Shown here piece after piece: positions 59,211 through 64,000 of a DNA stretch of 64,000 bases. Numbering within the stretch: position 1 is the first letter of the stretch; each line of letters opens with the position of its first letter. This DNA is from Desulfomonilaceae bacterium (GTDB lineage Bacteria; Desulfobacterota; Desulfomonilia; Desulfomonilales; Desulfomonilaceae): the NCBI GenBank assembly GCA_041662605.1, contig JBAZSD010000010.1, positions 62,001 through 126,000 on the forward strand, given 5' to 3'. The notes beneath the pieces were generated by a model. That model did no database searches. It was not told the origin of the DNA and saw only the letters and a program-made list of their open reading frames with translations. Position numbers and translations under genes: made by a program.

Positions 59211-59303
59211 TGGCGGAGAGAGAGGGATTCGAACCCTCGGTGGGACTCTACACCCCACACTCGCTTAGCAGGCGAGCACCTTCGGCCGCTCGGTCATCTC
59301 TCC
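59211..59303 (-). tRNA. tRNA-Ser (GCT)
   Basis: On the minus strand a tRNA begins GGAGAGATGACCGAG and ends with CTCTCTCC, discriminator G and encoded CCA. The anticodon stem CTCGC/GCGAG encloses loop CTGCTAA (anticodon GCT, reads AGC/AGT). A long variable arm and the T arm (GAGGG-TTCGAAT-CCCTC) are as in class II tRNAs. It lies between spmB and the helicase gene. Confidence 0.95.
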
Positions 59304-59343
59304 AAGCCTCAAGCTTCTAAAATATTGGTCCTGGGAAATTCTG

Positions 59344-61314
59344 TCAAGGGTTTTCAAGCAAATGGTCCTGAACCATGTCTGTGGTCCAATTGCTTGCAAA
59401 ACAATCAGTAGGAATTTCTTCCAAAAATCTTGATGGAGTTGTCCCGACTACCCCCAATCTCCTATCGTACATGGTTTGCGGAACAATTATTATCAATCTT
59501 TCCTTGGCCCTAGTAACAGCTACGTAGAGGAGTCTACGCTCCTCTTCCAAGTCGTCTGGATTGGCCAAAGCCATAGGAGAAGGAATCCTCCCCTCCGCGG
59601 CCCAGATGAGTATTACAGTTCCCCACTCAAGACCTTTGGCTGAATGTATGGTTGACAGTATCAATCTGTTTTGAAACCCAAAATCCTCGTCAATTTCGTG
59701 TTCAGGTGGTTCAATAGCCACATCGTTAAGAAACTCGGTCAAAGACTTGTAAGGAGCGCTCATCTGGGCCAACTGGTCGAGTTCCTTCAAACGCTTCGGA
59801 TAGTTGTCGTACGAAGCTTGGAGATATGGAGTCAAAAATCGAGTCACCTGATCTATCTTGTCAGGTAAGGAGCCTTCGAACCCACCGATTTCCGTGAGCG
59901 TTCGAAGGAGCGACCTCGCATCCTCTGTATACTTCTTGCGCTCCGGAACAAGACTCGTCAGATCAGCGCCGTTGTCCGACTTTGCAAACGCTTCCGCCAG
60001 TTTCTTCGCCGTTTTGTCTCCAACATGAGCAATGATTTTGAGAATTCTAGCCCAACTGATTCTATCATTTTTATTGGTTATGACCCTAAGATGAGCCAAC
60101 ACGTCCTTGATATGCGCGCTTTCCACGAACTTGAATCCACCATATTTCACGTACGGCCGTCTGGTCTTCGTAAGCTCGGCTTCGAGATCAAACGAATGAA
60201 AACCCGCTCGAAAGAGTACAGCCACGTCATTTAGTGGCATGCCAAGGCGACTGAATTCTTTGACAATTCTCAACACAAGCAGGCTCTGTTCTTTTTCGCT
60301 GAATGGGGTTGCCAGTAAAGGCTTCACACCAATCTTCCTGCTGCTGAACAATCTTTTTTGGAACCCGACAGAGGCGCCTGCGATTATGTTGTTAGCAACC
60401 TCCAGAATCGGCTGAACGCTCCGAAAATTTTCCTCGAGCTTAATTATCCGGGTTCCAGGAAACAGATCAGGGAATCGCATGATATTCTTGAAATCGGCTC
60501 CCCTGAACGAATAGATACTCTGGGAGTCGTCACCAACAGCCATGACGTTGTCGTGTCCATCGGCAAGCAGACGAACCATCCTTGCCTGCATTCGGTTAGT
60601 GTCTTGATATTCGTCCACCAGTATGTGAGACCAACGAGAGCATACGTCCTGTTTGACCTGTTGATTTGTTTCCAGCAAGTCTACAGCGCGCCCCAACAGG
60701 TCATCATAGTCCATCGATTGATGAGTCTTTTTGTATTCCTGGTAAAACTGCGCAACCCTTTCTATATCCGGTCCATACTCTTCAAAATGCGGGTATCTCT
60801 GTCGAATTACATCCTGAATCGAATCTCCGGATCCTGAGGCCCGTCCTATTAATTCGGAGATGGTCCTTGCCTTGGGGAATGATTTCAGGTCCAGGATTGG
60901 CGGAGAAATTTCTTTTCTTGCCAGGTCTATAAGATCATGGCTGTCACCCTGATCCAGAATAGTGAAAGATGAGTCAAAATCCGCCAGACGCGAATATCTG
61001 CGAAGGATAGACGCCCCTACAGAATGGAAAGTCCCGCCCGAAACAAGCGCCACCCTGTCATCCAGTAGTTTCATGGCTCTACCCAGCATTTCCTGAGCGG
61101 CTTTACGAGTGAAGGTGAGCAATAGAATGGATGACGGATCAATTCCGTGATCAACAAGCCATGCGACCCTGTAAACAATGGTCCGGGTCTTTCCTGAACC
61201 TGCTCCGGCAATCACGAGGACTGGGCCCTCGCCGGTGGAAACGGCAGCGAACTGCGATGAGTTCATTTCAGTCTCATAGTCAATGGTCCTGTGTTTAAAA
61301 TGACTGCCTTTCAT
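59344..61314 (-). CDS. UvrD/PcrA-type superfamily 1 DNA helicase
   Basis: A 656-residue 3'-5' helicase with all motifs. Motif I is VIAGAGSGKTRTIVYR, motif Ia LTFTRKAAQEM, motif II ILVDEYQDTN, and motif III AVGDDSQSIYSFRGAD. Motif IV is IIKLEENFRS. Motif V is STIHSAKGLEWGTVILIWA and motif VI is LLYVAVTRAKERLIII. Length and order match Rep/UvrD/PcrA, without the C-terminal Tudor of PcrA. It unwinds DNA in repair or removes proteins from it. ATG 61314 was chosen over the TTG at 61323. A tRNA-Ser lies downstream. Confidence 0.93.
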   Translation of the reverse strand: MKGSHFKHRTIDYETEMNSSQFAAVSTGEGPVLVIAGAGSGKTRTIVYRVAWLVDHGIDPSSILLLTFTRKAAQEMLGRAMKLLDDRVALVSGGTFHSVGASILRRYSRLADFDSSFTILDQGDSHDLIDLARKEISPPILDLKSFPKARTISELIGRASGSGDSIQDVIRQRYPHFEEYGPDIERVAQFYQEYKKTHQSMDYDDLLGRAVDLLETNQQVKQDVCSRWSHILVDEYQDTNRMQARMVRLLADGHDNVMAVGDDSQSIYSFRGADFKNIMRFPDLFPGTRIIKLEENFRSVQPILEVANNIIAGASVGFQKRLFSSRKIGVKPLLATPFSEKEQSLLVLRIVKEFSRLGMPLNDVAVLFRAGFHSFDLEAELTKTRRPYVKYGGFKFVESAHIKDVLAHLRVITNKNDRISWARILKIIAHVGDKTAKKLAEAFAKSDNGADLTSLVPERKKYTEDARSLLRTLTEIGGFEGSLPDKIDQVTRFLTPYLQASYDNYPKRLKELDQLAQMSAPYKSLTEFLNDVAIEPPEHEIDEDFGFQNRLILSTIHSAKGLEWGTVILIWAAEGRIPSPMALANPDDLEEERRLLYVAVTRAKERLIIIVPQTMYDRRLGVVGTTPSRFLEEIPTDCFASNWTTDMVQDHLLENP

Positions 61315-61470
61315 GAGATCCAAAACCCCGGATAATGAGATAGTTAAGCCTATAAGTAAGAACTGGAATAAAGAAAACCATGGTCAAAAACGTTCATTTA
61401 TGCTATTATTACTACATCAGTTCCATTTTGTTCGTTTGTCGAAAGTTAAATATCATTGAAGGAGGATCGC

Positions 61471-62268
61471 GTGAACAGTTCAGTGAAAGTTCTTGCTTGC
61501 CCGGTATGCCACCACCATTTCTCCCATTTTTGGAACGGTGAGGGGAAGGCGTCGTCGGCGTTTGGGTTCGGGCTGGATTTCAGACTTTTGCCCCGCGATT
61601 CCAATCGAATATCTGATACAGCTACATGTCCAAACTGTTTTTTTACCTATAGGACTCAAGATTTTCAGACGCGAGTTCCAGAGAATCTGAAACTCGTTGT
61701 CAGATCATCAGCATATCAGAGTATTTTTGTCGTTGAGTCAAGCGAAGAAAGACGAGCGGGATCACAACTTGCGTTATTGACCGTTCTCGAGGCTAAAGGT
61801 TTGAATCCTCGAGACCTTGGCATATTGGGGCTGAAGGGTTCCTGGGCCGCTCGCGAGTTAGGCGCTCTGCGCACTGAAGCGCAGCTACTGGAAAAAGCGG
61901 ACTTCTTTCTTGACGACGCCCTGCGTCGGGGACTAACAAAGGGCGATCCAGCGATGGTAATGTATCTTTTGGGCGAAATTAACAGACGCAAAGAGTCATT
62001 TCTCAGAGCCAGAGAAATGCTCACCTTCCTTGGAAACAATCCCAGATACAGGTACCCGGCGCTCTTACTAACGGTCTTGATAGAAGAAGAAGATTCCACC
62101 CCTTACTGGTCCCGCCATTCACCTGAACGGATGGAACAGAACTCGCCAAAATTCAAAGGGCTTTTCCCGCCACTCAGAAGTATTCCACCCAAGAAATCGG
62201 AATTCTCCCCGGATGAATTGAGAGAGGGTGTCGAGCAATCAGATGGAGATGATCTTCGTAAGTTTTGA
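61471..62268 (+). CDS. DUF2225 zinc-ribbon protein
   Basis: A 265-residue protein starting with GTG 61471 (AAGGAGG eight bases upstream). N-terminal KVLACPVCHHHFSH and later TATCPNCFFTYRTQDF supply two CxxC pairs, a zinc-binding module. The rest is helical with TPR-like units (EAQLLEKADFFLDDALRRGL, VMYLLGEINRRKESFLRARE). This is the DUF2225 pattern; its function is unknown. A perfect hairpin follows 22 bases after the stop. The last 60 residues are polar and Pro/Ser-rich. Confidence 0.85.
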   Translation: MNSSVKVLACPVCHHHFSHFWNGEGKASSAFGFGLDFRLLPRDSNRISDTATCPNCFFTYRTQDFQTRVPENLKLVVRSSAYQSIFVVESSEERRAGSQLALLTVLEAKGLNPRDLGILGLKGSWAARELGALRTEAQLLEKADFFLDDALRRGLTKGDPAMVMYLLGEINRRKESFLRAREMLTFLGNNPRYRYPALLLTVLIEEEDSTPYWSRHSPERMEQNSPKFKGLFPPLRSIPPKKSEFSPDELREGVEQSDGDDLRKF

Positions 62269-62290
62269 CCAATTAAAGGTTTAGGTTCCT

Positions 62291-62314
62291 TTTGAGGGCG
62301 CCTGCGCCCTCAAA
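62291..62314. terminator. Strong hairpin between the DUF2225 gene and gcdA
   Basis: TTTGAGGGCG (62291-62300) pairs perfectly with CGCCCTCAAA (62305-62314) around a 4-base loop CCTG. The stem is ten pairs, seven of them in the core GAGGGCG/CGCCCTC. It sits 23 bases after the DUF2225 stop codon. No run of T follows, so it may act as a weak terminator or a protecting 3' hairpin. Confidence 0.6.
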
Positions 62315-62444
62315 TCACCCCCCCAAAAACCTGAATAGTTAATTTTTCCAATCTATGGCAGTTGAAAAGCCTTTATTAAGCTGATATTGTAATTATTCCA
62401 CTAGGAAAAGCGCATCAGAAAATGTCTGTGACGGAGGAACATGG

Positions 62445-64000
62445 ATGAGACCGTACTTCGAAAAGATGGCGGAAATTGGAAAGCCACTTCCGGAATCCAA
62501 GATACGTGAAGGCGCCGAAAATCTGGCGAAAATTCGTGAGGTCGAGCAGGAACTGGAAAAAGAAGTCTCCAAGAAGCGATTAGCCGGGCTACCTGAAAAG
62601 AAGATTAACGATCGAGGCCAGCTTACAGTTTTTCAGAGGTTGGAGCGTCTCGTAGATCCAGGCTCGTGGCGACCTCTTCATACCATTTTTAACCCGGCAG
62701 ACAATGAAGAAAGCAGCACCGGGGTTGTTGATGGGCTGGGCAAGATCAAGGGGAAAGGGGCGGTAAAAGTCGGATTCGACAACAAGGTTATGGCAGGAGC
62801 ATGGGTTCAAGGACAGGCGGCTAATATCCTAAGGGTCACTGATCTGGCCAAGAGATTGAGACTGCCTTTGGTATGGCTCGTTAACTGCTCCGGAGTAAAG
62901 CTCACCGAACAGCAGGAAGTTTACCCTGATCGCAGAGGCGGTGGAGCGACATTCTTTCGTCACGCCGAACTGGAGAAACTGGGTATTCCCGTTCTCGCAG
63001 GAATTTATGGCACCAATCCCGCAGGTGGCGGCTATCATGGCATCAGTCCCACAATATTGCTGGCCCACAAGGACTGTAATATCGCTGTCGGCGGCGGAGG
63101 GATAGTAAGCGGTATGAGCCCTAAAGGCTTTTTTGATCTTGATGGGGCGGAATCACTAATCAACGCCACGCGTCATTTCAAGGAAGTCCCTCCTGGTAGC
63201 GTAGGAATCCACTATGATGAAACCGGTTTCTTTAAGCGAGTTTTTGAAACCGAGGAAGCGTTGCTGGACGGCCTGCGCGAATACATGAGTTTCATGCCGG
63301 CCTATGATCCAAGATTCTTCAGGGTTGCGGCGCCTGCGGAACCAAAATTTGGCGGCGAGGATCTCAACTACATCGTCCCGATGAATCAGAAGGCTATATA
63401 TAATTTTGCGGATATTTTGGCGAGGCTGACTGATAACAGCGAACACATGGAATTCAGACCCGCTTACGGTCCTGAGGTCTACACGGGACTGGCCAAGATT
63501 GACGGTTTTGTTGTCGGCATTATTGGGAACAAGCAGGGTTTTCTGGGACAGGGCTATCCTGAGTATGCGCCGTATCCTGGTATCGGGGGTAAGCTCTATC
63601 GTCAGGGTCTCATAAAGATGAATGAATTTGTCACACTGTGCGGTAGAGATAGAGTTCCTATTGTGTGGTTTCAGGACACTTCCGGGATCGACGTGGGAGA
63701 TATTGCCGAAAAGGCTGAATTGCTTGGACTTGGACAATCCCTGATCTATTCAATTGAGCAAACTAATGTGCCGATGATGCTCTTCGTTTTACGGAAAGGA
63801 ACGGCGGCGGCTCATTATATCATGGGAGGGCCTACTGCTAACAACCACTGCGCTTTCACGCTGGGCACACCCGCCAGTGAAATATACGTCATGCATGGGG
63901 AAACAGCCTCAGCGGCCTCGTTCGCAAGGCGTTTGGTCAAGGAAAAGGACGCCGGCAGACCATTGGATCCGATTATTGATAAAATGAACGCGTTGGCGAA
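62445..64000 (+). CDS. gcdA: Glutaconyl-CoA decarboxylase alpha subunit (carboxyltransferase), partial
   Basis: The frame from ATG 62445 (GGAGG seven bases upstream) is open for 518 codons to the right edge. It fits the carboxyltransferase subunit of biotin-dependent sodium-pumping glutaconyl-CoA decarboxylase and related acyl-CoA carboxylases. It has two crotonase-like halves: NILRVTDLAKRLRLPLVWLV, GIYGTNPAGGGYHGISPTIL, GGGGIVSGMSPKGFFDL, then VVGIIGNKQGFLGQGYPEYA, IVWFQDTSGIDVGDIAEKAE and YIMGGPTANNHCAFTLG. It removes CO2 from glutaconyl-CoA onto biotin, driving sodium export through the beta subunit (outside the window). This supports anaerobic glutarate/aromatic degradation. The full length is about 590 residues. 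Confidence 0.92.
   Translation, partial: MRPYFEKMAEIGKPLPESKIREGAENLAKIREVEQELEKEVSKKRLAGLPEKKINDRGQLTVFQRLERLVDPGSWRPLHTIFNPADNEESSTGVVDGLGKIKGKGAVKVGFDNKVMAGAWVQGQAANILRVTDLAKRLRLPLVWLVNCSGVKLTEQQEVYPDRRGGGATFFRHAELEKLGIPVLAGIYGTNPAGGGYHGISPTILLAHKDCNIAVGGGGIVSGMSPKGFFDLDGAESLINATRHFKEVPPGSVGIHYDETGFFKRVFETEEALLDGLREYMSFMPAYDPRFFRVAAPAEPKFGGEDLNYIVPMNQKAIYNFADILARLTDNSEHMEFRPAYGPEVYTGLAKIDGFVVGIIGNKQGFLGQGYPEYAPYPGIGGKLYRQGLIKMNEFVTLCGRDRVPIVWFQDTSGIDVGDIAEKAELLGLGQSLIYSIEQTNVPMMLFVLRKGTAAAHYIMGGPTANNHCAFTLGTPASEIYVMHGETASAASFARRLVKEKDAGRPLDPIIDKMNALA

Overview
The window looks like chromosome of an anaerobic, probably sulfate- or sulfite-reducing member of the Desulfobacterota (old Deltaproteobacteria). 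The main evidence is a complete DsrC with both C-terminal cysteines (12637-12954), a biotin-type glutaconyl-CoA decarboxylase alpha subunit running off the right edge, an exported DsrE-like protein, a bis-heme ferric-reductase-like protein and many TPR proteins. I lean towards a Desulfomonile- or Syntrophobacter-like organism. That is inference from gene content; no database was searched.

Layout. 1-12 kb: a partial gene, a methyltransferase, a ferric-reductase-like flavocytochrome, a 3-hydroxyacyl-CoA dehydrogenase, two small membrane proteins, then a complete Liv-type ABC importer (binding protein, two permeases, two ATPases) followed directly by an acyl-CoA ligase. This looks like an uptake-and-activate module for an organic or amino acid. 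12-22 kb: dsrC, a second TerC-family exporter, a cytidylate-kinase-like protein, an apparently solitary phage-capsid-like protein (16057-17271) beside tRNA-His and tRNA-Arg, a degraded toxin-antitoxin pair, an HU protein, and a GH130 phosphorylase/hydrolase next to a glycosyltransferase fused to a cupin.

22-45 kb is an accessory region. It holds a truncated McrC, a pair of ~180-bp direct repeats around a Tat-exported patatin, the 3' half of a tRNA-Phe beside an integrase fragment (an old integration site), a candidate restriction-modification pair, a PIN-like gene, a two-gene locus made of a helical protein and a P-loop ATPase with a zinc ribbon (30641-33071), IS256 and other transposase remnants, an ankyrin protein, a periplasmic TrmO-like protein, a toxin-antitoxin pair and many decayed reading frames. 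It ends with a lexA / DnaE2-type polymerase / OB-fold cassette in which the polymerase is split and its PHP domain has lost metal ligands.

45-64 kb is mostly housekeeping: aldo/keto reductase, Smr protein, PLD nuclease, chemotaxis receptor, MnmG, a GldA-GldF-GldG-DUF4340 operon, a TPR protein, SpmA-SpmB, tRNA-Ser, a UvrD/PcrA-type helicase, a DUF2225 protein and the decarboxylase alpha subunit.

The strongest candidates for something undescribed are the lone capsid-fold protein at 16057-17271 and the helical-protein/ATPase pair at 30641-33071. No CRISPR array, rRNA or complete prophage was seen.
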